Assembly (NCBI RefSeq): GCF_025822245.1
Contig: NZ_JACKTL010000026.1
Span: forward strand, 186,001-250,000
Source of the DNA: Mycolicibacterium hodleri
GTDB lineage: Bacteria > Actinomycetota > Actinomycetes > Mycobacteriales > Mycobacteriaceae
DNA: 64,000 nt
Reading direction: 5' to 3'
Both the position numbers and the translations under genes were made by a program. The notes beneath the pieces are model-generated. The model made no database searches, was not told the origin of the DNA, and saw only the letters and a list, made by a program, of their open reading frames with translations. Shown here piece by piece: positions 9,623-18,176 of this stretch. Each line of letters starts with the position of its first letter. Position 1 is the stretch's first letter.

Positions 9623-9927
9623 GCGACTTCGACCGCCCCGAAGAGCACACGTTCCGTCCGCCGGTAGGTCCCGTAGACCCCGATCACCCAGAGTGCGCGT
9701 CGGTGATCGCGGAGGTGTGGACGCTGCTCGACGGCGAATGCACGACCGAGACGCGGGACAAGCTGCGTCATCACCTCGAGGAATGCCCCACGTGCCTTCG
9801 GCAGTACGGCATCGAGGAACGCGTGAAGCGCCTCATCGCCACCAGGTGCAGTGGCGACAAGGCGCCTGATTCACTTCGCGCGCGGCTGCGAGTGGAGATC
9901 AGCCGCACCACCATCATCCGTGGTTAG
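9619..9927 (+). CDS. rshA: Anti-sigma factor RshA (zinc, redox-responsive)
   Basis: A 102-residue ZAS-type anti-sigma factor that binds SigH and releases it on oxidation. The signature H-x3-C-x2-C is visible as HHLEECPTC (residues about 52-60), with an upstream Cys in LLDGECTTE. The GTG start at 9619 overlaps the sigH stop (GTGA), which ensures coupled synthesis of sigma and anti-sigma. The 3' end overlaps that of the bL37 gene on the other strand by 4 bp. Confidence 0.95.
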   Translation: MSDFDRPEEHTFRPPVGPVDPDHPECASVIAEVWTLLDGECTTETRDKLRHHLEECPTCLRQYGIEERVKRLIATRCSGDKAPDSLRARLRVEISRTTIIRG

Positions 9928-10016
9928 GTAACTGCCTTCGAACCGCAGTTGGGGCGCTTGCCGTGATTGGCCTTGGTGTGCTTACGGTCACGCTTCTTAC
10001 GACCACGCTTGGCCAT
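9924..10016 (-). CDS. Mycobacterial ribosomal peptide bL37
   Basis: A 30-codon gene reading MAKRGRKKRDRKHTKANHG, then [11 protein letters not shown] and a TAA. The first 23 residues match, from memory, the small basic mycobacterial 50S protein bL37 seen in M. smegmatis ribosome structures (about 24 residues ending near KRPNA). A GGAGG ribosome site precedes the ATG at 10016. Composition is about half Lys and Arg, as expected of an rRNA-binding peptide. Here the C-terminus is about six residues longer than I recall and contains a Cys. The stop overlaps the rshA 3' end. Confidence 0.88.
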   Translation of the reverse strand: MAKRGRKKRDRKHTKANHGKRPNCGSKAVT

Positions 10017-10138
10017 GGGTCCTCCAATGAGTCAATTGCTTGCCCGTCAGTGTCTCACGCTCGCGCCACTGCATTCCAATCCCGTGCGTGTGGTTCGATA
10101 GACAGCGCAGGGGCGGCTCTAGAGACGAGTGGGTGAAG

Positions 10139-10354
10139 ATGGCCGAGGACGTTCGCGCTGAGATCGTGGCCAGTGTGCTCGAGGTCGTGGTCAGCGAAGG
10201 CGACGACATCAACGAGGGTGACACCGTCGTCCTCCTGGAATCCATGAAGATGGAGATCCCCGTGCTCGCCGAAGCGTCCGGCAAGGTGACCGCGGTCAAC
10301 GTCGCCGTCGGCGACGTCATCCAGGCCGGCGATCTCATCGCCGTCATCAGCTAG
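10139..10354 (+). CDS. Biotinylated protein TB7.3 (biotinyl carrier domain)
   Basis: A 71-residue stand-alone biotin/lipoyl attachment domain (Rv3221c, TB7.3). The biotinylation site ESMKMEIPV is present with its Lys, and the β-sandwich halves EGDDINEGDTVVLLESMK and AVGDVIQAGDLIAVIS are complete. The ATG at 10139 gives the family length; a GTG two codons earlier is possible. It probably serves as a small biotinyl carrier, though its carboxylase partner is not here. pdtaS begins 26 bp downstream in the same direction, so the two are probably one operon. Confidence 0.93.
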   Translation: MAEDVRAEIVASVLEVVVSEGDDINEGDTVVLLESMKMEIPVLAEASGKVTAVNVAVGDVIQAGDLIAVIS

Positions 10355-10380
10355 GTCAACGACACCGAGAGGCAACGCCC

Positions 10381-11880
10381 GTGTCGACCCTCGGTGACCT
10401 CCTCGCCGAGCACACCATGCTGCCCGGCAACGCCGTCGACCACCTGCACGCCGTGGTCGGGGAATGGCAGATGCTGGCGGACCTCTCCTTCGCCGACTAC
10501 CTGATGTGGGTGGGGCACGACGACGGCTCGCTGGTGTGCGTGGCGCAGGTCCGGCCCAACACCGCACCCACCGTCCTACTGGCCGACGCGGTGGGCACCG
10601 TCAACACCGCCGACGACATGCCCGTCGTGGTCGCCGCCTTTGCCTCCGGCGCGATCGGCCGCGAAACCGATGCGGCAAGCCGAGATTCGCCCGAAGGCCG
10701 GTGGCTCAACGTCGAGGCGGTGCCCGTCCGGCACGGCGACCGGGTGGTGGCCGTCCTCACCCACCAGACGGCACTGGCCGACCGGCGCAAGGTCAGCCCG
10801 CTGGAGCGGGCCTATCTGGACTGCGCCGCCGACATCCTGCACATGCTCTCCGAGGGCACCTTCCCCAACGTGGGCGACCTCGCGATGTCGCGGTCGAGCC
10901 CTCGCGTCGGCGACGGCTTCATCCGTCTGGACGAGGTCGGCCAGGTCCGCTTCGCCAGTCCCAACGCCATCTCGGCGTATCACCGCATGGGGCTCAACGC
11001 CGAGCTCGAGGGACACAACCTCGTCACCGTGACCCGACCGCTGATCTCCGACCCGTTCGAGGCCCAGGAACTGGCGAACCACGTCCGCGACTCGCTCTCG
11101 GGCGGATCCAGCATGCGCATGGAGGTCGACGCCGGGGGAGCGGCGGTGCTGCTGCGCACGATCCCGATGGTGGTCGACGGCAAGGCGGCGGGTGCGGCGG
11201 TGTTGATCCGCGACGTGACGGAGGTCAAGCGGCGCGATCGAGCTCTGCTGTCCAAGGACGCGACCATCCGCGAGATCCACCACCGCGTGAAGAACAACCT
11301 TCAGACAGTCGCCGCGCTGCTGCGCCTACAGGCCCGCCGAACCACCAACGCCGAGGGGCGAGATGCGCTCATCGAGTCGGTGCGGCGGGTCTCGTCGATC
11401 GCTCTGGTTCACGACGCGTTGTCGATGTCGGTGGACGAGGAAGTCAACCTCGACGAAGTGGTCGACCGCATCGTGCCGATCATGAACGACGTCGCCTCGG
11501 TGGGCAGGCCGGTCCGGATCAACCGGGTCGGCGATCTCGGCGTCCTCGACGCCGACCGGGCCACTGCCCTGGTCATGGTCATCACCGAACTCGTCCAGAA
11601 CGCCATCGAGCATGCCTATGACTCGACGTCGGACAACGGCAGCGTGACCATCCGGGCGGAGCGCTCCGCGCGGTGGCTCGACGTCGTGGTCCACGACGAC
11701 GGCCGCGGCCTGCCCGAGGGGTTCAGCCTGGAGAAGTCCGACAGCCTGGGCCTGCAGATCGTGCGGACGTTGGTGGCCGCGGAACTGGACGGATCGCTGG
11801 GCATGCACGCCGTTCCGACCGGCGGAACCGACGTCGTCTTGCGGGTCCCCGTGGGTCGACGCGGCCGGCTGGCGCAGTAA
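10381..11880 (+). CDS. pdtaS: Sensor histidine kinase PdtaS
   Basis: A 499-residue soluble histidine kinase (Rv3220c), partner of the RNA-binding antiterminator PdtaR. Domains in order are an N-terminal GAF-like domain (about 1-160), a PAS domain (about 180-280), the HisKA_2 dimerisation helix with the phosphoacceptor in EIHHRVKNNLQTV (His300/His301), and a HATPase_c domain with ITELVQNAIEHAYD (N box) and VHDDGRGLPEG (G1). There is no membrane segment. The start is GTG at 10381. It follows TB7.3 by 26 bp and ends before a perfect hairpin shared with convergent whiB1. pdtaR is not in this window. Confidence 0.94.
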   Translation: MSTLGDLLAEHTMLPGNAVDHLHAVVGEWQMLADLSFADYLMWVGHDDGSLVCVAQVRPNTAPTVLLADAVGTVNTADDMPVVVAAFASGAIGRETDAASRDSPEGRWLNVEAVPVRHGDRVVAVLTHQTALADRRKVSPLERAYLDCAADILHMLSEGTFPNVGDLAMSRSSPRVGDGFIRLDEVGQVRFASPNAISAYHRMGLNAELEGHNLVTVTRPLISDPFEAQELANHVRDSLSGGSSMRMEVDAGGAAVLLRTIPMVVDGKAAGAAVLIRDVTEVKRRDRALLSKDATIREIHHRVKNNLQTVAALLRLQARRTTNAEGRDALIESVRRVSSIALVHDALSMSVDEEVNLDEVVDRIVPIMNDVASVGRPVRINRVGDLGVLDADRATALVMVITELVQNAIEHAYDSTSDNGSVTIRAERSARWLDVVVHDDGRGLPEGFSLEKSDSLGLQIVRTLVAAELDGSLGMHAVPTGGTDVVLRVPVGRRGRLAQ

Positions 11881-11931
11881 CACGCTCGAAATATCCCGGA
11901 AATAATCCTGGAAAATCCCATCAGGACAAAA

Positions 11932-11965
11932 ATTTACGGCCCCGGTAAAAGCCGGGGCCGTAAAT
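11932..11965. terminator. Bidirectional hairpin between pdtaS and whiB1
   Basis: A perfect 14-bp stem (ATTTACGGCCCCGG paired with its complement) closes a TAAAAG loop. A-rich DNA on the left gives a T run for the minus strand. It lies between two convergent genes, so it can end both transcripts. Confidence 0.8.
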
Positions 11966-11983
11966 CTGAAGAAAACGAGGGGG

Positions 11984-12238
11984 CTATACGCCCGTACGAG
12001 CCTTGGTCCGTGCGTTGCGGCGCTTGAGCGCGCGACGCTCGTCCTCGCTCATGCCGCCCCAGACGCCGGCGTCCTGTCCGGACTCCAAAGCCCAGCTCAG
12101 GCACTCGGTCGTCACCGGGCACCGGTTGCAGACGATCTTTGCATCGGCGATCTGGGCGAGTGCCGGGCCGCTGTTTCCCACCGGGAAGAACAGTTCCGGA
12201 TCCTCGTCACGACAGACCGCCTTATGCCGCCAATCCAT
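11984..12238 (-). CDS. whiB1: Iron-sulfur regulator WhiB1
   Basis: An 84-residue WhiB1, an essential NO-sensitive [4Fe-4S] transcriptional regulator that binds SigA. The four cluster cysteines are in KAVCRDEDP, VCNRCPVTTEC; the GVWGG turn follows, then the basic DNA-binding tail RRALKRRNARTKARTG. The ATG at 12238 with an upstream GGAG gives exactly the family length. Upstream sequence carries a probable CRP site and a SigA-like -35 element (12330-12393). It converges on pdtaS. Confidence 0.97.
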   Translation of the reverse strand: MDWRHKAVCRDEDPELFFPVGNSGPALAQIADAKIVCNRCPVTTECLSWALESGQDAGVWGGMSEDERRALKRRNARTKARTGV

Positions 12239-12329
12239 TTTAATTACTCCTATTCCGGTGCGCAGCAAGGCGCACGAGCTTTTCTTCGGCTGTTAACGCG
12301 TGCACACCAAATGTTTCTGCACTGTTGCA

Positions 12330-12393
12330 AACGATGCTTCCACAGGCTGAACAGATGTCAATAGAGGCGCGTTCACACGTGGGCAATCTCACT
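12330..12393 (-). promoter_or_regulatory. whiB1 promoter with CRP-like site
   Basis: On the minus strand AGTGAGATTGCCCACG (12378-12393) is nearly identical to the CRP (Rv3676) site I recall before M. tuberculosis whiB1, and is a degenerate GTGA-N6-TCAC palindrome. A TTGACA -35 hexamer sits at 12356-12361, with a weak -10 (AGCATC) about 17 nt on. The whole 12239-12495 interval has no gene; the leader runs about 90 nt to the ATG. Confidence 0.65.
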
Positions 12394-12495
12394 GGCATCG
12401 CTAGAGGGGACCGGGTGGCCGGACCCCCCTCACGTTTGTACTACACTCACATCACTTGCGCCCTGATTCGCGCGAGTTCACAAGGCTTTCGCAGG

Positions 12496-13455
12496 TCAGA
12501 CGTTTTTCGGCGGTGGCGCAACCACGCCGAGCGCATCCCGAACCGACGTGAACGTCATCCTTTCGCGCTGGCCGACGTAATCTCCGTCAATCTGGCAGGC
12601 GACGGGCGTGTCGGCCGTCACCCGCACCCATGACACGTCGTCGTCGCGCACCAGATGCTTGGCGTCCAGGCGCGGCTTCTTCGACAGCATCTGGCGTACC
12701 AGCCCCAAGTTGGCGCGAATGTTCATGCTCGTCGTGGCGAAGACGCCCAGGCCCGTCTCGAAGCTGGTGTCGGGGTTGGTCCACACCGGTCGGGTGTTGG
12801 CGTAGGTCCACGGGCTCGAGTTCGACACGAACGCGAAGTGCACCCCGGTGACGGGGGCGCGTCCGGCGAGCTCCAGCGTCATCGACGGATCGCGGCGGGC
12901 GCTGGCCAGGACTTCGCGGGTGGCGACCTTGATGTAGCGCGACGCGGTGACCTTGCGGCCCTTCTCCCGCTGCGCCTCCACGGCGGCCACCACGTCGCCG
13001 TCGACGCCCATGCCCGCGGTGAAGACGCCCCATCGATCGCCGCAGTCCATCAGTCCGATGCGGCGCCACTTGACGCCGCGACGGTAGGCGCCGAGGAGGT
13101 CGACGAGTTGGTTGGTCGCCTCGACGGGATCGGGGCTGATGCCCAGGGCGCGGGCGAACACGTTGGCCGAACCGCCGGGCACCACGGAGATTGCGGGGCC
13201 CTTCTTGGCCGGGGTCTGGCCACAGTCTCCGAGGATGCCGTTGACCACCTCGTTGACGGTTCCGTCGCCACCGTGGACGATCACCACGTCGGTCCCGTCT
13301 CGCGCTGCGTCCCTTGCGATTTCAATCGCATGGCCGCGGTGGTCGGTGTGCGCGACGGTCAGTTTGACGCGGCTTTCGAGGGCATGCGCCAGAAGATCAC
13401 GTCCCGCCGGAGTGGTCGACGTGGCGTTGGGGTTCACGATCAGGACGGCACGCAC
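12496..13455 (-). CDS. Diacylglycerol/lipid kinase family protein
   Basis: A 319-residue DAGK-catalytic-domain protein (Rv3218 type). The nucleotide-binding motif is IVHGGDGTVNEVVNG (GGDGT), preceded by IVNPNAT at the N-terminus and followed by VVPGGSANVFARALGI. The C-terminal β-domain (DCGDRWGVFTAGMGVDGD, CQIDGDYVG) is complete. Such enzymes phosphorylate diacylglycerol, sphingoid or related lipids at the membrane face. I chose the GTG at 13455 because homologues begin at VRAVLIVNPN; an ATG at 13476 would add seven residues. It is divergent from the small membrane protein at 13507. Confidence 0.9.
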   Translation of the reverse strand: MRAVLIVNPNATSTTPAGRDLLAHALESRVKLTVAHTDHRGHAIEIARDAARDGTDVVIVHGGDGTVNEVVNGILGDCGQTPAKKGPAISVVPGGSANVFARALGISPDPVEATNQLVDLLGAYRRGVKWRRIGLMDCGDRWGVFTAGMGVDGDVVAAVEAQREKGRKVTASRYIKVATREVLASARRDPSMTLELAGRAPVTGVHFAFVSNSSPWTYANTRPVWTNPDTSFETGLGVFATTSMNIRANLGLVRQMLSKKPRLDAKHLVRDDDVSWVRVTADTPVACQIDGDYVGQRERMTFTSVRDALGVVAPPPKNV

Positions 13456-13506
13456 GGGGCTCAACCCTATCGGCATGCCGCATCGTCGCGCTCTACGCTC
13501 GTCGAT

Positions 13507-13905
13507 GTGATCGTGCCCTCGCCCTCAGCCATTCGTCAGGCGGCCGCCATCGTGGCGTTGGAGGGCCTCGCACTCGTGGTCGTGGCGGTGGTGTTCGTCG
13601 TCCGCGCCCTCGAGGGCGCCCACGAGGTGTCGATCAGCGGCTACGGCACCGCGCTCTGGTACGTGGTGATGGGCGCCGCGGTGCTCACCGCGGCATGGGC
13701 GCTGTGGACGGGGCGGCGGTGGGGCCGCGGGATCGCGGTGTTCGTGCAACTCCTGCTGCTGCCCGTGGCGTGGTACGTCGCGGTGGGCTCGCAGCAGTGG
13801 TCCTACGGCGTTCCGGTCGCGCTGGTGGCGGTCGTGGCGCTGGCGTTGCTGTTCAGCCCGTCGGCGGTGCAGTGGCTGGCTCAGAGCCCCGACGACGAGG
13901 TCTGA
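13507..13905 (+). CDS. Small integral membrane protein
   Basis: A 132-residue hydrophobic protein (Rv3217c type). Four membrane segments are visible: AIVALEGLALVVVAVVFVV, ALWYVVMGAAVLTAAWAL, GIAVFVQLLLLPVAWYVAV and VPVALVAVVALALLFSP, with a short GRRWGR cytosolic loop. No catalytic or transport motif is recognisable. The GTG at 13507 is the first start after the divergent lipid kinase. Its 3' end overlaps the acetyltransferase 3' end by 25 bp. Function is unknown; it is conserved at this place in mycobacteria. Confidence 0.82.
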   Translation: MIVPSPSAIRQAAAIVALEGLALVVVAVVFVVRALEGAHEVSISGYGTALWYVVMGAAVLTAAWALWTGRRWGRGIAVFVQLLLLPVAWYVAVGSQQWSYGVPVALVAVVALALLFSPSAVQWLAQSPDDEV

Positions 13906-14399
13906 GGGGCCGAATCGCCGGGTCCCGCGGCCAGCGCCGACAGCTCCTCACCGGAGACCCGGTAGGTGATCCACTCGGTTTGCGGGTGGCCTCCGACGGC
14001 GTCGTAGAGGGCGATGGCGTTGGAGTTCCAGTCGAGGACCGCCCACGTCAGCCGCGAGTAGCCCTTGTCGACGCATTCGCGGGCCAACGTCGACAGCAGG
14101 GCCCGGGCCAGGCCGTGGCGGCGAAACGCCGGCCTGACGAAGAGATCCTCCAGGTAGATGCCTGCCACGCCGTCCCAGGTGGAGAAGTTGTAGAACCACA
14201 ACGCCATCGCGGCCGGCTGGCCGTCGACCTCGGCCACGTGGGCCTGCACCGTGGCCGGGTCGCCGAACAGCGCCACGTGCAGTTGTTCCTCGGTCACGGT
14301 GCACTCGTCGGCGGCGTGCTCGAACTCGGCCAACTCGCGCACCATGGCGACCAGTTCGGCCTCGTCCCCGGGTCGGGCCCGACGGATGTCCACGCTCAT
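13881..14399 (-). CDS. GNAT family N-acetyltransferase
   Basis: A 172-residue GNAT acetyltransferase (Rv3216 type). The acetyl-CoA pyrophosphate loop is seen in FVRPAFRRHGLARALLSTLA (R/Q-x-x-G-x-G/A). IYLEDLFVRP and LTWAVLDWNSNAIALYDAVGG are typical of the diamine/SSAT-like subgroup. The ATG at 14399 overlaps the entC stop (ATGA), so it is the last gene of the gpm2-entC-acetyltransferase chain. The substrate is unknown; an amine is suggested by subgroup resemblance. Confidence 0.9.
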   Translation of the reverse strand: MSVDIRRARPGDEAELVAMVRELAEFEHAADECTVTEEQLHVALFGDPATVQAHVAEVDGQPAAMALWFYNFSTWDGVAGIYLEDLFVRPAFRRHGLARALLSTLARECVDKGYSRLTWAVLDWNSNAIALYDAVGGHPQTEWITYRVSGEELSALAAGPGDSAPQTSSSGL

Positions 14400-15487
14400 G
14401 TGCTCACTCCCAACGCGCTCAGAATGGTGCGGAACTTCGTATTCGTCTCGGCCACTTCGTCGTCCGGATCGGACTCGGCGACGATGCCACCGCCGGATCT
14501 GGCGTGGGCGACGCGGCGGTCGGCGGACAACTCGGCGCAACGGATGGACACCACCCAGGTGCCGTCGCCCCGTTCGTCGCACCATCCGACGGCCCCGGCA
14601 TAGAACCCACGGTCACCTTCGAGTGCGGAGATCAGGCTGACGGCTTCGGCGGTGGGCACGCCGCCGACGGCGGCCGTGGGATGCAGGGCGATCGCGAGAT
14701 CCAGTGCGGTCGTGGACGAGTCGCGCAGCCGCCCGGTGATCGGGGTGTTCAGGTGCCACACGGCCGAGGTGCGGCTCAGCTCCGGGGTGGCGGCGATGTC
14801 CAACTCGACGCACAACGGCTGCAACGCCGTCCGCATCTGGTCGACGACGAGTCGATGCTCGTGGAGGTCCTTCGCGGACTCGGCCAGCGCGGCACCGTTG
14901 GCCCGGTCCGTGGCGGGATCGGCCGAGCGTGGTGCCGACCCCGCGAACGGTTGGCAGGTCACCACGTCTCCGCGGCGGGCCACCAACAGCTCGGGGCTGG
15001 CGCCGATCAGTGCGGTGCCGACGTGGCTGCCGCCCGCCGCGCTCAGGTCGACGAAGTAGGTTGTCGCCGAGGCGTCTTCGGCAAGTCGGCGGAGGAGGGT
15101 GCCCACGTCGAGCGGGGCGTCGGCGACGAGGTGCAGCGCGCGTGCGAGCACCACCTTGTGCAGCGCGGAACCCGGATCCCTCAGATGTTCGAGCGCGGTG
15201 GCGATCCGGGCGCGGTGTTCGGCGGGGGCGGGCACCGTCTCGGTGGTGCGTACGGCGGGCATCGTCCGGGTCGGCCAGTCGGGCAACGCGCCCGTGCGAC
15301 GAACGTGCGTCGGGCTCGTCAGGGCCACCGGCTGGGTGACGTCGAATGGCAACGCGCCCACGATCATTGGGCATTCTCGCGCGGCCAGGGCGGCGCGCGC
15401 GTCGTCGAGCGCGGGGTACGCGACCTCCACGCCCTCGGCGACGAGGGTGCCGTCGCGACCGGCGAGGACGAAGGTCGGTTCCGTCAC
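14396..15487 (-). CDS. entC: Isochorismate synthase
   Basis: A 363-residue chorismate-utilising enzyme (Rv3215, EntC/MenF type) converting chorismate to isochorismate for menaquinone or siderophore synthesis. Typical landmarks are KVVLARALHLVAD (catalytic Lys region), FAGSAPRSAD, LHPTAAVGGVPTAEAV (conserved HPTPAVGG-type block) and GAVGWCDERGDGTWVVSIR. The GTG at 15487 overlaps the gpm2 stop by 4 bp and the gene's own stop overlaps the acetyltransferase ATG, giving a tightly coupled three-gene chain. The match to MenF versus EntC in pathway terms cannot be decided here. Confidence 0.92.
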   Translation of the reverse strand: MTEPTFVLAGRDGTLVAEGVEVAYPALDDARAALAARECPMIVGALPFDVTQPVALTSPTHVRRTGALPDWPTRTMPAVRTTETVPAPAEHRARIATALEHLRDPGSALHKVVLARALHLVADAPLDVGTLLRRLAEDASATTYFVDLSAAGGSHVGTALIGASPELLVARRGDVVTCQPFAGSAPRSADPATDRANGAALAESAKDLHEHRLVVDQMRTALQPLCVELDIAATPELSRTSAVWHLNTPITGRLRDSSTTALDLAIALHPTAAVGGVPTAEAVSLISALEGDRGFYAGAVGWCDERGDGTWVVSIRCAELSADRRVAHARSGGGIVAESDPDDEVAETNTKFRTILSALGVST

Positions 15488-16095
15488 GTGGGTAGGCAGG
15501 GGTTGGGGTGCCCGGTCAGGCCGAGTGCGCCGATCTGCCGGACACCGTGTTCGAAGCCGAGGACCGCGATCGACGCCGCGGCCATGGACACCCTGATGCC
15601 CTCGGAGATCGGCAGCTCGATCCACCGGGTCATCACCGAACGCGAGAAGTGGCCGTGCCCCACCAGGACCACGTCGCGCGACTCCATGTGCGACAGCGCG
15701 AGGGCGACGGCCCGGTCGGCGCGTTCGCTGACCGCGGCGGTGCTCTCCCCGCCCGGGCAGCCGTACTTCCACACCGTCCAGTCCGGTGTGGTCTCGCGGA
15801 TCTGCGCGGTGGTCAGGCCCTCGTAGTCGCCGTAGTCCCACTCGGCCAGCAGGGGGGTGACCTCGTCGACCCCGAGTCCGGCCAACTCGGCGGTGACCAG
15901 TGCCCGGTGTCGAGGGCTGCTCACCACGATCGGGTCGTCCAATTGCAGGTCGGCCAGCGCCTCCCTGGCCAGCGTGGCCTGGTGGCGCCCCTCGTCGGTG
16001 AGTTCGAGATCGGTGCGCCCGGTGTGCCTGCCGCTCTTGGACCACTCGGTCTCACCATGTCGTAGCAACAGAAGGCGATGCCCTTGGACGCTCAC
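15484..16095 (-). CDS. gpm2: Histidine phosphatase family acid phosphatase (Gpm2)
   Basis: A 203-residue histidine phosphatase (Rv3214). The catalytic RHGETEW motif is near the N-terminus (LLLLRHGETEW), the second Arg in SSPRHRAL, the acid Glu in LAEWDYGDYEG and the second His in LVGHGHFSR. Although named as a phosphoglycerate mutase, the M. tuberculosis protein behaves as an acid phosphatase (family knowledge). The GTG at 16095 gives exactly the family length. A longer reading frame to 16176 would run into the divergent parA gene and is not used. Translationally coupled to entC. Confidence 0.93.
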   Translation of the reverse strand: MSVQGHRLLLLRHGETEWSKSGRHTGRTDLELTDEGRHQATLAREALADLQLDDPIVVSSPRHRALVTAELAGLGVDEVTPLLAEWDYGDYEGLTTAQIRETTPDWTVWKYGCPGGESTAAVSERADRAVALALSHMESRDVVLVGHGHFSRSVMTRWIELPISEGIRVSMAAASIAVLGFEHGVRQIGALGLTGHPNPCLPT

Positions 16096-16150
16096 ACCCG
16101 CGATTGTGCCGCACGCGCCTTTCGGGGTTGCGCGTGCCAGGATGAAGCCC

Positions 16151-16945
16151 ATGACGCGAGTACTGGCAGTCGCCAATCAAAAGGGCGGGGTTGCCAAGAC
16201 GACGACGGTGGCGTCGTTGGGTGCGGCGATGGCCGAGCAGGGCCGACGCGTGCTGCTCGTCGACCTAGACCCGCAGGGGTCGCTGACGTTCTCGCTGGGC
16301 CACGACCCCGACAAGTTGACGGTGTCCATCCACGAGGTGCTGCTCGGGGACGTGGAGCCGGACACGGCGCTGCTCGAGACGCCCGAGGGCATGACGCTGA
16401 TGCCCGCGAACATCGACCTGGCGGGTGCCGAGGCGATGCTGTTGATGCGGGCGGGCCGCGAGTACGCGCTGAAGAGGGCACTGGCCAAGATCGGCGACCG
16501 GTTCGACGTCGTCATCGTCGACTGCCCGCCGTCGCTCGGCGTTCTGACGCTCAACGGGCTGACCGCCGCCGACGACGTCATCGTGCCCCTGCAGTGCGAG
16601 ACGCTCGCGCACCGCGGCGTCGGGCAGTTCCTGCGCACCGTCGACGACGTGCAACAGATCACCAACGCCGACCTGGTTCTGCTGGGCGCACTGCCCACCC
16701 TCTACGACTCACGGACCACGCACAGTCGCGACGTGATCCTCGACGTCGTCGACCGCTACCAGCTGCCGGTGCTGGCTCCGCCGATCCCCAGAACGGTGCG
16801 CTTCGCCGAGGCGAGCGCCTCGGGGGCGTCGGTGCTGGCAGGACGAAAGAACAAGGGCGCCATGGCATATCGTGAGCTGGCCGCCGCGCTGCTGAAGCAC
16901 TGGAAGTCGGGGAAGGCGCTGCCGACGTACACCCCGGAGGTGTAG
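16151..16945 (+). CDS. ParA/MinD-family ATPase
   Basis: A 264-residue ParA-like ATPase (Rv3213c, Soj-related). The deviant Walker A is NQKGGVAKTTT, switch I/II includes LVDLDPQGSLTFSLG and IVDCPPSLGVLTLNGL, and IPRTVRFAEAS and KGAMAYRELA close the fold. It is not the chromosome-partition ParA, which sits near oriC beside ParB; no ParB or centromere-like repeat accompanies it. The ATG at 16151 diverges from gpm2 over 55 bp. It ends directly against the convergent gene at 16946. Its positioning cargo is unknown. Confidence 0.92.
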   Translation: MTRVLAVANQKGGVAKTTTVASLGAAMAEQGRRVLLVDLDPQGSLTFSLGHDPDKLTVSIHEVLLGDVEPDTALLETPEGMTLMPANIDLAGAEAMLLMRAGREYALKRALAKIGDRFDVVIVDCPPSLGVLTLNGLTAADDVIVPLQCETLAHRGVGQFLRTVDDVQQITNADLVLLGALPTLYDSRTTHSRDVILDVVDRYQLPVLAPPIPRTVRFAEASASGASVLAGRKNKGAMAYRELAAALLKHWKSGKALPTYTPEV

Positions 16946-18157
16946 TCAGGCCAACGCGACGAGGGTGTCGCCGCGTTGCTCGAGCACGGTCGTGCCGGCC
17001 ACGTTGGGTATCACGGCGTCACGGCTCGGCGGGCGCGGCACCGCGATGTGGAATTCGCCCGCGCCGGAGTCGGGGTTGAACACGTCGTAGCCCGTCGTGA
17101 CGGGGACGAGCAGCCGTCCCGCCATGAGCGTCGTCGGACCCACCGGAGCCTGCCCGTTGACGGGTGACACCGTGTACTTGTACCGCAGCCCGTTGGCCTC
17201 GAAGACCATCACGGAGTCACCGGTCCACCAGGTGATGAGATCACCGGCGCGCGACGCCACCGCCTGGGGCGACACCGGTCCGGGCAGCGCGGTGCTGGCG
17301 ATCGTCGTCCCGGTGTCGTCGATGACGTTGACGACCGGCGTCGGCTTCGACAGGTAGACGGCGGTCGTGGTGTCGGAGACCGCGATGACCCGCGCGTCGG
17401 CGTCGGCGGACACGCCGGGCAGCTGGACGATCTTGGTGGTGGGTTCGTCCTCCTGGTCGGCGGGCACCAGGAGGGTGAGGCGCAGATCGGCCTGGCCGGG
17501 GCACTTCTGGAGCACCGACACCGCGTTCGAGCTCGCCGCCGCGGACACCATGGCGCACAGCGGCTGGGCGGGAACGCCGGGCTTGATCCGGGCGTCCAGC
17601 GCGCCGTAGCCGATCATCCGGACCATGTCGGAGCGCCACAGTTCCAGCCGGGTGGCACCCGTCGACAACACGGTCGACCCGTCCGACGACAGGGACACCT
17701 CCGGGTCGGCATAGGCAGTGCGGGAGTAGTGGCGACGTCCGGTCTGCCCGTCGACGGTCGTCACCTGGCCGCAGCCGCGGTCGTCGGGGTAGACCGCGAC
17801 GGCGTCGTTGTAGACGTAGGTGACGCCGCACAGCGGCACGCCCCGGGCATAGCTCCAGAGCACTCGTCCGCTGGCCGGGTCCCGGCCGTCGACCTGGTTT
17901 CCGTCGCCCGTGACGACGGCGCCGCCGGCGACGACGGGTCTGCGCGTCTTCGGGCTGGCGGCGGTCCACACCTCCCGCAGCGAGGTCGGAACGTCCCGCG
18001 CCGCCTTCAGCGCGGGAACCGGCTCGGCGGCCGGCTTGCTGATCGTCGCCCTGGCGTCACTGCTCCACCAGATCAGTCCCGCGGCGACGGCGAGGACCAT
18101 GACGATCGCAGCAGCCGCCAGCAAGTCGCCCCTGGTACGGCGTTCCGGTTGAACCAT
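16946..18157 (-). CDS. Membrane-anchored β-propeller-like protein
   Basis: A 403-residue protein of Rv3212 type. One N-terminal membrane anchor (LLAAAAIVMVLAVAAGLIWW, residues about 14-33) is followed by a long extracytoplasmic part with PQQ/quinoprotein-like repeats, such as VVTGDGNQVDGRDPASGRVL and TTVDGQTGRRHYS. There are cysteine pairs that could form disulfides (PLCGVTY, DDRGCGQ; PLCAMV, LQKCPGQ). No catalytic motif is seen. It follows rhlE by 19 bp in the same direction, so they may share a transcript. Function is unknown. Confidence 0.87.
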   Translation of the reverse strand: MVQPERRTRGDLLAAAAIVMVLAVAAGLIWWSSDARATISKPAAEPVPALKAARDVPTSLREVWTAASPKTRRPVVAGGAVVTGDGNQVDGRDPASGRVLWSYARGVPLCGVTYVYNDAVAVYPDDRGCGQVTTVDGQTGRRHYSRTAYADPEVSLSSDGSTVLSTGATRLELWRSDMVRMIGYGALDARIKPGVPAQPLCAMVSAAASSNAVSVLQKCPGQADLRLTLLVPADQEDEPTTKIVQLPGVSADADARVIAVSDTTTAVYLSKPTPVVNVIDDTGTTIASTALPGPVSPQAVASRAGDLITWWTGDSVMVFEANGLRYKYTVSPVNGQAPVGPTTLMAGRLLVPVTTGYDVFNPDSGAGEFHIAVPRPPSRDAVIPNVAGTTVLEQRGDTLVALA

Positions 18158-18176
18158 CGGGAGGTGCGTGCTCCGG

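Noticed and set aside
16096..16176. Longer N-terminus for Gpm2
   Set aside because: Would overlap the divergent parA start and adds residues without family similarity.
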